From positions 1-30,710 of the forward strand of contig JAMOAW010000082.1 of the NCBI GenBank assembly GCA_039908535.1: a stretch of DNA of 30,710 nucleotides. The letters run 5' to 3'. Within the stretch, counting starts at the first letter, position 1; every line of letters starts with the position of its first letter. Below are positions 8,791 through 16,322 of the stretch, piece after piece. This DNA comes from JAMOAW01 sp039908535 (lineage in GTDB: Bacteria; Pseudomonadota; Magnetococcia; Magnetococcales; JADFZT01). The notes beneath the pieces were generated by a model. That model did no database searches. It was given only the letters and a program-made list of their open reading frames with translations, and had not been told where the DNA came from. A program made the translations under genes and the position numbers.

Positions 8791-8928
8791 GACATGATGC
8801 CCTGCGGGCAAAAGATTAAAATCAAAACCCTGGGGGATGAATCCCCCAGACCCCCTCTTTTTTTTAAGACTTAAAAAAAAGGGTGGGGGGAATTGGGGGG
8901 CGGTTCTCCGCCCCCCAAGGTCTTGATA
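8791..8928 (+). repeat. Family A dispersed repeat, copy A4
   Basis: GACATGATGCCCTGCGGGC start, CTGGGGGATGAATCCCCCAG (C-G closing pair), T8, then GGGGGGCGGTTCTCCGCCCCCC and AAGGTCTTGAT. It begins about 20 bases upstream of the oxidoreductase start and ends within 10 bases of the tRNA-Gln 3' end. In the minus direction its hairpin followed by a T8 run could terminate the tRNA transcript. Confidence 0.87.
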
Positions 8929-8935
8929 ATTTTTT

Positions 8936-9009
8936 TGGCAGGCGGACTAGGATTCGAACCTAGGTTGACGGAGTCAGAGTCCGGAGTCCTACCACTGAAC
9001 GATCCGCCT
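8936..9009 (-). tRNA. tRNA-Gln(CUG)
   Basis: Cloverleaf read on the minus strand. The acceptor stem is AGGCGGA paired with TCCGCCT, then discriminator G and an encoded CCA. The D loop is AGTGGTAG, the anticodon loop CTCTGAC gives anticodon CTG (position 33 T, 37 A), and the T arm carries GGTTCGAATCC. The length is 74 with CCA. C27-U43 at the top of the anticodon stem is a mismatch. In bacteria without GlnRS this tRNA is first charged with Glu by a non-discriminating GluRS and amidated by GatCAB, so its position right after gltX is notable. Repeat A4 begins only a few bases downstream. Confidence 0.95.
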
Positions 9010-9021
9010 ATAATACATATA

Positions 9022-9051
9022 AATATAACGATAAAATGAGACTTTTGTCAA
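9022..9051 (-). promoter_or_regulatory. Sigma70-type promoter for tRNA-Gln, overlapping gltX stop codon
   Basis: Minus strand: a perfect -35 box TTGACA (9051-9046), an 18-base spacer and -10 TATATT (9027-9022), with the tRNA 5' end 12 bases after the -10 box. The TGA stop of gltX (9050-9048) lies within the -35 hexamer. This is sequence matching only. Confidence 0.7.
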
Positions 9052-10484
9052 GACACCCCATGAATCGACTCCTGAAAAAAAGCCAAGCCCGCCTGAAGAC
9101 GATGCAGACTTTTTTGCTGCCCCAGCACCAGCACCACCTCATGAATGCCAGGGGAAACAGGAGTTCCGGTGAGAGCGATGCGGACAGGTTGGGCCAATTG
9201 CCCCATTTTCAGATCATGAGCCTGAAGGGTGCGGTCGAAAGCCGCTTGCAAAAAAGAGTCCTGCCACTCTGTCAGTGTCGCAAGCTCGGTGATCAGGTGT
9301 GCCAAGGCGGGCAGAAGATCTGGTTTACAATATTTTTCAATGGCTTTCATATCATAAGGACGCACATCTTCCACAAAGAAAAAACGGGCTTTTTCAGCCA
9401 TTTCCACCATGGTTTTCGCCCGCTCCTGAAAAAGAGGAACCACAGCGGCAACCAACGTTAAATCTGGATTTTCTATGCCAATCAAGCGCAAATGGTCGAC
9501 CAACACAACGGCGAGACGATCCTGACGACTGCTGCGAATGTGATGTCCATTGAGCCACTCCAATTTACTCTGGTTAAAAATGGCCGCCGACCGCCCAACA
9601 TCGCGAATATCGAACAAACTCTCCATTTCGGCCATGGTAAAAATTTCCTGCTCCCCATGAGACCACCCCAAGCGCACCAGATAATTATTGACCGCTTCGG
9701 GCAGAAAACCGTTCTCGCGATAGTTTAAAACCGACACCGCTCCATGCCGCTTGGAGAGCTTCGCCCCATCCGCGCCATGCAGCAGAGGCATATGGGCATA
9801 GAGTGGCACCGACCACCCAAGTGCCTGAAATAAGGGAATCTGCCGTGGGGTATTGCTGATGTGATCTTCCCCACGAATGACGTGGGTGATGCCCATGTCG
9901 TGGTCATCCACCACCACCGCCAAATTATATGTGGGAAGACCATCAGAACGCACCAAAATCAAATCGTCCAATTCGGTGTTCGCAAAAGAAATTGAACCCT
10001 GAATCAGATCTTCCCAGGTGGTCTTACCCTCTGGAGGAGTTTTAAAACGGATCACATAGGGTCGATCAGCAATTCCAGAAAAATCCACGCGGCGGGCACA
10101 ACGACCATCATAACGGGGTTTTTCCTTTTTTTCCCGTTGTTCGCTCCGCATAGATTCCAACTCTTCCCGTGTGCAATAACAGCGATAGGCTTTGCCCATG
10201 GCCAATAATTGGTGCGCGGCGGCCAAGTGTCGAGCCTGATTTTTGGATTGAAACACCGGTTCCCCATCTGGGTGCAGCCCCAACCAGTTTAATCCGGCAA
10301 AAATGGCCGCCACCGCCTCTGGGGTGGAGCGTTCCTGGTCGGTGTCTTCAATACGCAACAACCATTCACCCCCCAGATGACGGGCGTAAAGATGACAGAA
10401 AAGCGCAGTACGCGCCCCGCCAATGTGTAAAAATCCGGTAGGAGAAGGGGCAAAACGGGTACGAAAGGTCATCAGATCCGCCAT
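9048..10484 (-). CDS. gltX: Glutamyl-tRNA synthetase
   Basis: About 478 residues from the chosen ATG, the usual size for bacterial GluRS. Class I signatures are present: RFAPSPTGFLHIGGARTALF with the HIGH-like motif near residue 15, and KLSKRHG, the KMSKS equivalent. YCTREEL with nearby Cys matches the SC-fold/zinc region, and the C-terminal anticodon-binding domain ends GIHEVVLVLGQQK. It attaches Glu to tRNA-Glu and, if non-discriminating, to tRNA-Gln, whose gene follows 38 bases downstream. The open frame extends to 10589, but that extension (FFFFFLPAGHYV...) is translated repeat A5. The real start is ATG 10484 or 10472, and no strong ribosome-binding site precedes either. Which tRNA it prefers cannot be decided here. 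Confidence 0.95.
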   Translation of the reverse strand: MADLMTFRTRFAPSPTGFLHIGGARTALFCHLYARHLGGEWLLRIEDTDQERSTPEAVAAIFAGLNWLGLHPDGEPVFQSKNQARHLAAAHQLLAMGKAYRCYCTREELESMRSEQREKKEKPRYDGRCARRVDFSGIADRPYVIRFKTPPEGKTTWEDLIQGSISFANTELDDLILVRSDGLPTYNLAVVVDDHDMGITHVIRGEDHISNTPRQIPLFQALGWSVPLYAHMPLLHGADGAKLSKRHGAVSVLNYRENGFLPEAVNNYLVRLGWSHGEQEIFTMAEMESLFDIRDVGRSAAIFNQSKLEWLNGHHIRSSRQDRLAVVLVDHLRLIGIENPDLTLVAAVVPLFQERAKTMVEMAEKARFFFVEDVRPYDMKAIEKYCKPDLLPALAHLITELATLTEWQDSFLQAAFDRTLQAHDLKMGQLAQPVRIALTGTPVSPGIHEVVLVLGQQKSLHRLQAGLAFFQESIHGVS

Positions 10485-10540
10485 AATCTTAAAAAAAAGG
10501 TGTGGAGGGGTGCCAGTTATTTGAAAGAAGATCCGCCCCC

Positions 10541-10710
10541 GAACATAGTGCCCTGCGGGCAAAAAAAAAAAAAAAAAATCAAAGGCCAAACCCTGGGGGA
10601 TGAATCCCCCAGACCCCCTCTTTTTTTTAAGACTTAAAAAAAAAGGTGGGAGGAATTGGGGGGCGGTTCTCCGCCCCCCAAGGTCTTGATTTTTAATTTT
10701 TCCGATACAT
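10541..10710 (+). repeat. Family A dispersed repeat, copy A5
   Basis: GAACATAGTGCCCTGCGGGC start followed by an expanded run of about 19 A residues, CTGGGGGATGAATCCCCCAG, T8, and GGGGGGCGGTTCTCCGCCCCCC. It ends at TTTTTCCGATACAT (10697-10710), the complete right terminus. It lies about 57 bases upstream of gltX and would be transcribed as part of its leader if the gltX promoter is further out. Confidence 0.87.
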
Positions 10711-10754
10711 CAAGATTTTGATTTGCGTAATAAAGATGACACTCTTTCCACAAA

Positions 10755-10795
10755 AAGTCAAAGTCAAAACCCTGGGGGACGAATCTCCCTGATCA
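10755..10795 (+). repeat. Degenerate family A fragment
   Basis: AAAGTCAAAACCCTGGGGGACGAATCTCCC resembles the left hairpin of family A with several changes (GGGGGACGAATCTCCC). It lies just after the stop of the 28-residue ORF and may act as that gene's terminator hairpin. Eroded copy. Confidence 0.5.
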
Positions 10796-10802
10796 CTTTA
10801 GT

Positions 10803-10889
10803 TTAAGATGCGAAAAAAAGCGGAAAAACCACAAGCCCAACACACAAAGAGACCACCACGAACATGGCAAGAAAAGATTCTGATTTCAT
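10803..10889 (-). CDS. Predicted 28-residue single-span membrane peptide
   Basis: ATG at 10889, stop TAA at 10803-10805. The peptide starts MKSESFLAMFVVVSLC and continues VGLVVFPLFFAS. A short charged N-terminus (K, E) precedes about 22 uninterrupted hydrophobic residues, enough for one membrane span. A strong Shine-Dalgarno AGGAG sits six bases before the ATG, and a plausible promoter (TTGAAA-17-TATTTT) lies 30-60 bases upstream. I do not recognise a family; it differs from KdpF and CydX as I know them. Small proteins of this type often act as subunits or modulators of membrane complexes. It diverges from the M50/HlyD gene at 11057. Coding status rests on the start signals and composition, and is too short for routine gene callers. 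Confidence 0.55.
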   Translation of the reverse strand: MKSESFLAMFVVVSLCVGLVVFPLFFAS

Positions 10890-10920
10890 TTTTTTCTCCT
10901 TTATGAAAGATTTTTCAAAA

Positions 10921-10973
10921 AAAATACCATCCCTTGAATCTAATTTCAATATAAATTCACGCAAAATTCACGC
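10921..10973 (-). promoter_or_regulatory. Putative promoter and direct-repeat activator site for the 28-residue ORF
   Basis: Minus strand: -35 TTGAAA (10949-10944), 17-base spacer, -10 TATTTT (10926-10921). Immediately upstream are two perfect 8-base direct repeats, ATTCACGC on the + strand at 10955-10962 and 10966-10973, offset by exactly 11 bases. Helical-turn-phased direct repeats abutting the -35 box are the layout used by OmpR/PhoB-type response regulators. The repeats do not match the Pho consensus seen at 16349-16398. Confidence 0.45.
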
Positions 10974-11004
10974 CAAAGTCATTTAATATCTTTTCCACTC
11001 ATTA

Positions 11005-11013
11005 TGCTATACT
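11005..11013 (+). promoter_or_regulatory. Extended -10 promoter for the M50/HlyD gene
   Basis: TGCTATACT carries the TGn extension plus a good -10 hexamer (TATACT, 11008-11013), 43 bases before the ATG at 11057. No convincing -35 hexamer lies 16-18 bases upstream, as is common for extended -10 promoters. Confidence 0.4.
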
Positions 11014-11056
11014 CTCACCACCATTTCCCATTCACCCTTAACTGAAACGCTCAGCC

Positions 11057-13183
11057 ATGACCTCCCTATTTCATCCTGACCAACCACCTCCCCCTTTGCG
11101 CCAGGAGCTGCGCTTATTCCCCGGCCCCACCCGACTGGATGGCTCGCCCACCTGGACCCTGCACGACCCTATCCGCCACTGTTATTTTCGGTTAGGATGG
11201 TTGGAACATCTTATCTTAGCCCAATGGAACCACGGCCCCTTTGCCACTCTGGCCCAACGGGCCAGCCATGCGGCAGGATTTACCATTGCCGAGCAGCAGG
11301 TGCAGCACATCGGCCTATTTTTAAGACAAAACCAATTACTTATCGCCAATCGCGTCGATCAGAGCCATTTTTTACTAGAAAAATGGCGAAAAGAAAAATC
11401 CGGTTTTCTCATAAAATCCTTTCAACAAATTCTTTATTTTCGTCTCAACCTCTTCCATCCCGACCCCCTTTTGACCGCCTTATTGCCCTGGATCACCCCC
11501 CTCTTCTCCCGAGGCGTGGCCCTTTTGACTCTGCTGATGGCTACCCTGGGTCTTTATCTCACCGCACGACAATGGGATGCCTTTGGGGCGACTTTTTTGC
11601 ATTTTCTCACCTTAAAAAATCCCGCTTGGTATGCCGGAGCTATTTTTCTAGCCAAGACCATCCATGAGTTTGGCCACGCCCTAACCGCACGCCATTTTGG
11701 CTGTCGCATCCCCAATATGGGGGTGGCCTTTATCTTTTTTTGGCCGGTTCTCTATTCCGATACCACCACCGCTTGGCAACTCTCCTCACGCCAAGCCCGG
11801 TTATGGATTGATGCCGCTGGCATTCTGGCCGAACTTGGCTTGGCCATATTGGCCATGTGGCTGTGGAATTTCCTCCCCCCCGGCATCCTTCGGGACGCCA
11901 TGGCCTTGCTGGCTTGCGTCACCTGGATAACCACTCTCATCGTCAACCTCAACCCGCTCATTCGTTTTGACGGCTATTTTTTGCTCTCCGACCTGCTGGA
12001 AATCGCCAATCTGCAAGATCGGGCCTTTGCCCTGGCCCGTTGGCATTTACGTACCCATTTATATGGATTGACCACCCCCGCACCGGAAATTTTTCCTCCC
12101 AAACAGCACAAAATTGTGCTGTTGTACGCCTACATTACCTGGATATACCGTTTTTTTCTCTATCTGGCCATTGCCTTGCTTGCCTATCATCTCACCTTTA
12201 AATTAATCGGCATCATCATGATGCTCATGGAGTTGACATGGTTAATTTTCATCCCAATTTTTCGAGAGTTGCACTGGGGATGGCAACAAAGGAGACAGAT
12301 AACCTTTAACTGGAACCTCTTCCGCGCACTTCTCTTGCTTCTCACCCTTCTGGCTGGTCTGTTTCTACCCTGGCAAAACCACATCGAAGCCGAAGCGGTA
12401 TTGATTTCTGAACACCATGTGCGCCTATATGCCCCCAGCGCTGCCCAAGTCACACAGGTATTTGTCCAACCAGAAACCAATGTCGCCGCCGGTCAACCCC
12501 TGCTCACCCTATCTGCCCCTGATCTGGAACATGCCCTCTCCACCACATCGACCCGTATTCAAGCCATGCAATGGGAGTTAGACCATATCCAAGAACGTCT
12601 GGATCGCCTTGGACAACGCCAAGTATTGGAAGAAGAGTTGAGCAAAGCCAAGACCGAATACGCTGGCTTTATAGCCCAACGACAGCTATTAAATCTCACC
12701 GCCCCTTTTGCCGGTCGCATCGTCTATCAAGCCGAAGGCTTACGCCCTGGCCTTTGGTATGGCCCCTCGACCCCCTTATTGGAGTTGATCGATCCCAGCA
12801 AACCCCTGGTCTTGGCCTTGATCACTGAAGAAGATTGGGGACGCTTAAAAAACGGAACCATAGGTCAATTTTTGCCCAAAGACCCAGAAAAATCGGCCCT
12901 AGAGGTGCAAGTGGTTCAAATAGAAGAGACGGCTCTATCGGTATTACCCAAGCCGCTTTTTGCCAGCCGTTACGGAGGCACCATTCCCACCTTTGAAGGA
13001 GAGTCAGGCCAGTTCATTCCCCAAAAAGCCATCTATCAAATGATCCTACACCCCCTGGATACCAAGCTTCAAATCGTCCAAAGTCAAGCCGGCACCCTTC
13101 GTTTACCCGTTCAACCCAGGCCACTATGGGAGCGCCTCTGGACCCAAATGGCCACCACGTTGATCCGAGAGAGTGGCTTTTAA
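11057..13183 (+). CDS. M50 peptidase / HlyD-like membrane fusion protein
   Basis: 708 residues. The N-terminal 110 residues are cytoplasmic and resemble a winged-helix, PqqD-like lead domain. A multi-span membrane section (about 140-430) contains the zinc motif HEFGH at 203-207 and the third ligand in NPLIRFDGYFLLSD (Asp 305), both typical of site-2 type metalloproteases. After about residue 435 comes a periplasmic barrel-sandwich/lipoyl-like domain (VRLYAPSAAQVTQVFV, AGQPLLTLSAPDLE), a short coiled coil (about 500-545) and a second half (LTAPFAGRIV), as in HlyD adaptors. Proteins of this type accompany peptide or toxin export systems. No ABC transporter, peptide precursor or outer-membrane partner is next to it, so the substrate is unknown. 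Confidence 0.8.
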   Translation: MTSLFHPDQPPPPLRQELRLFPGPTRLDGSPTWTLHDPIRHCYFRLGWLEHLILAQWNHGPFATLAQRASHAAGFTIAEQQVQHIGLFLRQNQLLIANRVDQSHFLLEKWRKEKSGFLIKSFQQILYFRLNLFHPDPLLTALLPWITPLFSRGVALLTLLMATLGLYLTARQWDAFGATFLHFLTLKNPAWYAGAIFLAKTIHEFGHALTARHFGCRIPNMGVAFIFFWPVLYSDTTTAWQLSSRQARLWIDAAGILAELGLAILAMWLWNFLPPGILRDAMALLACVTWITTLIVNLNPLIRFDGYFLLSDLLEIANLQDRAFALARWHLRTHLYGLTTPAPEIFPPKQHKIVLLYAYITWIYRFFLYLAIALLAYHLTFKLIGIIMMLMELTWLIFIPIFRELHWGWQQRRQITFNWNLFRALLLLLTLLAGLFLPWQNHIEAEAVLISEHHVRLYAPSAAQVTQVFVQPETNVAAGQPLLTLSAPDLEHALSTTSTRIQAMQWELDHIQERLDRLGQRQVLEEELSKAKTEYAGFIAQRQLLNLTAPFAGRIVYQAEGLRPGLWYGPSTPLLELIDPSKPLVLALITEEDWGRLKNGTIGQFLPKDPEKSALEVQVVQIEETALSVLPKPLFASRYGGTIPTFEGESGQFIPQKAIYQMILHPLDTKLQIVQSQAGTLRLPVQPRPLWERLWTQMATTLIRESGF

Positions 13184-13200
13184 AGTCCCAAAACAAAACG

Positions 13201-13417
13201 GGTACCACCACACTTAACCATGGTCGTCTATTTTTTGATTTTATTATTTTAAAAAAAAGGGGTCTGGGGGATTGCCCCCAGGGTTTTGCTTTTGCTTTTG
13301 ACCTCAGTTTTGCTTCCTTCAAAAAGCAGGGGGGGATTGGGGGATGCAATTCCCCAAGGTCTTGACTTTGCTTTTTGTTCACACTCGTTCATCGTCCACA
13401 CTTAATGTGGTGGTACC
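13201..13417 (+). mobile_element. Family B MITE-like element with TIRs and 8-bp target duplication, copy B2
   Basis: A 217-base non-coding element. The left end GGTACCACCACACTTAA (13201-13217) is the inverse of the right end TTAATGTGGTGGTACC (13402-13417) with one missing base. It is flanked by perfect direct repeats ACAAAACG at 13193-13200 and 13418-13425, a target-site duplication. The core holds CTGGGGGATTGCCCCCAG and a second GGGGGATGCAATTCCCC hairpin. No transposase is encoded, so it would move in trans. The 8-bp duplication fits several IS families, and I cannot name the parent. Confidence 0.85.
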
Positions 13418-13422
13418 ACAAA

Positions 13423-13455
13423 ACGGGCGCAGGATAAAAATCACCCTGCGCCCGT
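13423..13455 (-). terminator. Rho-independent terminator of the Pit/DUF47 operon
   Basis: A perfect 11-bp stem ACGGGCGCAGG (13423-13433) / CCTGCGCCCGT (13445-13455) with an 11-base loop, 24 bases after the pit stop codon. On the minus strand it is followed by TTTTG. The T-tract was split by insertion of element B2: the duplicated target ACAAAACG is the reverse complement of CGTTTTGT. Confidence 0.85.
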
Positions 13456-13478
13456 CATGTTAAACAAAACAGATAGTT

Positions 13479-14522
13479 CTAGTACATAAAGTAAGCAAAT
13501 ACGGCATAGGTCAAAGCCGAAACCGCAGCCGATCCAGGGATGGTGATAAACCAAGTGGCCACAATCTCCGACGCCTTGGACCAACGCACGGCCTTGGGAC
13601 GGTCCGAAGAACCAACACCCATCACCGCCGAACCTGACACATGGGTGGTGGAAACGGGTGCCCCCAAAACGGCTGCCCCAAAAATAAGCGAACCAGCCGT
13701 CAATTGCGCCGAAAAGGCATGTTGCGGACGCACCTTATAGATACCAAAACCAACGGTACGCACAATACGCCAACCACCAGACAAGATACCCAAGGTAATC
13801 ACACCTGCACACGAAATAACCACCCAAAAAGGCACCTCAAACGTCGTCAAGGAACCACCCAACACCAACAACAAGGTAATAATCCCCATGCTTTTTTGGG
13901 CATCGTTGGAACCATGGGAAAAAGCCAAGGAGGCAGCACTGACATACTGAAACCGCTTCAACCAAGTGTTGGCTTTCGGAGTGGCTCCACGCAGAAAAAA
14001 GCCTACCAGACTATTCAACAGATAACCAACTACAAAACCCATGATGGGTGAAAGAATCAAAGAGAGAACCACCTTGGTCACCCCGGTCATCTTTCCTTTG
14101 ACGATCAAATCTTCCCAACCCCAAACCACATGATCCGCGCCAGCAGAGACCAAAACCGCCCCCATCAAACCACCCACCAAGGCGTGCGAAGAGGAAGAGG
14201 GCAGACCGAACCACCAGGTGAGAAGGTTCCAAAAAATTGCCCCAAAAATCCCCCACAAAACCACAACAATGGAGATATGGGCTTGTAAATCGTCCAGGCG
14301 AACAAACTTACCAATAGTATTGGCCACTGCCGTCCCGGCCAACAAGGGCCCCAACATTTCAAAGATGGCCACAACAATAACCGATTGAATAGGTGTCATC
14401 GCCCGTGAGGCGATGATGGTGCCAATGATGTTAGAGGCATCGTGAAAGCCGTTGGTGTAGTCGAAAATTAAAACGACCACGATAGCGGCCCACATAAGGT
14501 ACATAAGTGATTGAGTATCCAT
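13479..14522 (-). CDS. Low-affinity inorganic phosphate transporter, Pit family (short form)
   Basis: 347 residues, about ten hydrophobic spans. The two family signature repeats are visible: FDYTNGFHDASNIIG near the N-terminus and FSHGSNDAQKSMGI in the second half, the inverted-repeat halves of PiT (SLC20-like) carriers. Expected function is uptake of metal-phosphate or Pi with H+ or Na+ at the inner membrane. It is the last gene of an operon with two DUF47 proteins, the usual partner of Pit. A strong terminator follows. An in-frame second Pit of a different, longer subtype lies at 20746-22011. The upstream Pho-box array suggests induction in low phosphate, unusual for a low-affinity carrier. 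Confidence 0.92.
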   Translation of the reverse strand: MDTQSLMYLMWAAIVVVLIFDYTNGFHDASNIIGTIIASRAMTPIQSVIVVAIFEMLGPLLAGTAVANTIGKFVRLDDLQAHISIVVVLWGIFGAIFWNLLTWWFGLPSSSSHALVGGLMGAVLVSAGADHVVWGWEDLIVKGKMTGVTKVVLSLILSPIMGFVVGYLLNSLVGFFLRGATPKANTWLKRFQYVSAASLAFSHGSNDAQKSMGIITLLLVLGGSLTTFEVPFWVVISCAGVITLGILSGGWRIVRTVGFGIYKVRPQHAFSAQLTAGSLIFGAAVLGAPVSTTHVSGSAVMGVGSSDRPKAVRWSKASEIVATWFITIPGSAAVSALTYAVFAYFMY

Positions 14523-14605
14523 AATTTCTACAATTCAGCTCCCGATAAGTTGTGCATCCAATTTTATGCGAAGGTGGTTTGGTCTTGTCGACCACACGGC
14601 ATTCC

Positions 14606-15301
14606 TTAAGCAACCTGGACCACAATATCGTGCAGCACCCGACCTGCATTACCAATTTCAATACCCGCATCAAACAGATGCCGATAGATCTCGCGACGTT
14701 TAAAAACATCCATGACAAATTTCATCGCTTCGGCTTCGGCACCGGGTTTTTTCTCTAGCATCATCTGGGCATACTCATCGGCCTTAAACAGTTTGGCCAA
14801 ACCTGAACGGAAAGATTTCTCTATCTTGCCACGCGCTTGACTAACCAATTGGGCATCCTGATCAGCGGCAGCGGGAGAAGATCCCAATTTTTTATAACCA
14901 GCAGCCAAGGTCTCCACCGCATTACGCAACAGTGCCACCATTTCGGTGATGCTCGCATCGGTCTTGATCCCCAGGGTATCCATCTCACCGACAATGTTAC
15001 TGGCATAGCTTAAAATACAGTCCACCGATACATTGGCCCGATAAATATCTTCACGGTCCATAGGGGTGGCAAAGGCATTCTTTAAAACATCCAAATTACG
15101 CTGCCGCAACACCTCCCCATCGGCCTCCAATTTACGAATCTGGTCAGCACGGGATTTGGCACCGGTTTGCACATACTCTTCCAATAATGCCGCCGCTTGA
15201 ACGGCCAATACCGTTTGGTCCAAAATCAAGGCATAAAAATCGGGCATACGGGGAAAAACACGGTTGGTCAATTTGGCAAAAGAGCTGGACGATCCTGACA
15301 T
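14606..15301 (-). CDS. DUF47 / PhoU-like protein (TIGR00153-type)
   Basis: 231 residues, almost entirely helical, with the DUF47 pattern DREDIYRANVSVDCILSYASNIVGEMD that resembles the metal-binding face of PhoU. DUF47 proteins are encoded beside Pit transporters and are thought to regulate them, by analogy with PhoU and Pst. A clear Shine-Dalgarno (GAGGAG, eight bases before the ATG) supports the start. It lies between a second DUF47 paralogue and the pit gene, all on the minus strand with gaps of 66 and 83 bases, so one transcript is likely. Confidence 0.88.
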   Translation of the reverse strand: MSGSSSSFAKLTNRVFPRMPDFYALILDQTVLAVQAAALLEEYVQTGAKSRADQIRKLEADGEVLRQRNLDVLKNAFATPMDREDIYRANVSVDCILSYASNIVGEMDTLGIKTDASITEMVALLRNAVETLAAGYKKLGSSPAAADQDAQLVSQARGKIEKSFRSGLAKLFKADEYAQMMLEKKPGAEAEAMKFVMDVFKRREIYRHLFDAGIEIGNAGRVLHDIVVQVA

Positions 15302-15367
15302 TTTTAAATCTCCTCAGTTAACGATGGTTGGGGGGTATGATAAAATTTTATGCTCAACAAAAAAAAC

Positions 15368-16060
15368 TTATTCAACAAAAAAATCTGATGGATGGGTCAT
15401 GGGAGCCCTTCTTATAAAAAAAATGGCCAACCATGCCGCAATCTCTTCCGCCTTATTGGCCGGTTCATCTATCATTTCAACGAAACGGCGCACATGCATT
15501 TTTCTATCTAAAGAAACTTCGGCAGCCGCGATCTCTCGCCCCAAAGACAAGGCGATTTTGTCCGCCTCTTTCTCATGAAAGGCCACCTTGCTCAAATATT
15601 CACCGACCTTCTCCGTCTGGGAAAAAAACATATGTCCCGCTTCTAAACAGGTACCGACAGCCTGAAAAACCGACCCACTCAGGTGCCGTAAATAAGCGTG
15701 CATGGCTACGGGAAAATCCGGCATTTCCAATTCAAAATTCAATAAATTCTTCACCAAAAGCCTCTGCAAACGACTCAACTGCTCTAAAAGTTGCCACACA
15801 TCCCCACGCAACTGAGGACCAATGGACTGACTGCGTAAATGCACCTCTATAAAACGAGTCAGGGCATCTACCTCCCGCTCTTGTTTGACCAACAATTGCA
15901 AACGTGCCTGAAAAAACTCCCCGGCCTTCCCCTCTTCCAAATAGTAAAATACCCCATCCCGAAACAGAATATTGGCCTCTAAAAGCAGATTGAGAAATTC
16001 CTCAATCTGGACCTCCAAGCTCATCCCCTTTCCAAACAACAGAAAAGATTTGTTGATCAT
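15368..16060 (-). CDS. Second DUF47 / PhoU-like protein, divergent paralogue
   Basis: About 230 residues from the ATG at 16060; the frame is open to 16111, but the extra residues (TCAGKCPNFKGF...) look non-coding. It is helical throughout, with a DUF47-like core ending in FHEKEADKIALSLGREIA and RRFVEMIDEPANKAEEIAAWLAIFF, where E/D-rich helix ends recall PhoU metal clusters. It is much more divergent than the other two DUF47 proteins here. As first gene of the pit operon it follows a leader of about 280 bases below the Pho-box promoter. Role inferred: regulation of the downstream Pit carrier. Two DUF47 partners for one Pit is unusual. Confidence 0.72.
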   Translation of the reverse strand: MINKSFLLFGKGMSLEVQIEEFLNLLLEANILFRDGVFYYLEEGKAGEFFQARLQLLVKQEREVDALTRFIEVHLRSQSIGPQLRGDVWQLLEQLSRLQRLLVKNLLNFELEMPDFPVAMHAYLRHLSGSVFQAVGTCLEAGHMFFSQTEKVGEYLSKVAFHEKEADKIALSLGREIAAAEVSLDRKMHVRRFVEMIDEPANKAEEIAAWLAIFFIRRAPMTHPSDFFVE

Positions 16061-16322
16061 ATATCCCCCATAAAATCCCTTAAAATTGGGACATTTTCCT
16101 GCGCACGTCATCCTCTATTGCCTTATATAGATCAATAAACAGGCCAATTTTTTTTAACAAGAAAAAACTATTTTATTTCAACATATTAAACAATAATGCA
16201 AACCTATTTTTACCCCTATTTAGGGGTGCAGCAAAATATGCATTTTATAAATGTAGAATAATAAAAATGGCCACAAAAACCGATCAATTGTGCGGCCAAA
16301 AGGCGTGCAGCAAAACGAGACA

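Noticed and set aside
10485..10589. N-terminal extension of gltX
   Set aside because: The added residues are encoded by the A5 poly-A tract and repeat arm, and GluRS normally begins near RFAPSPTG.
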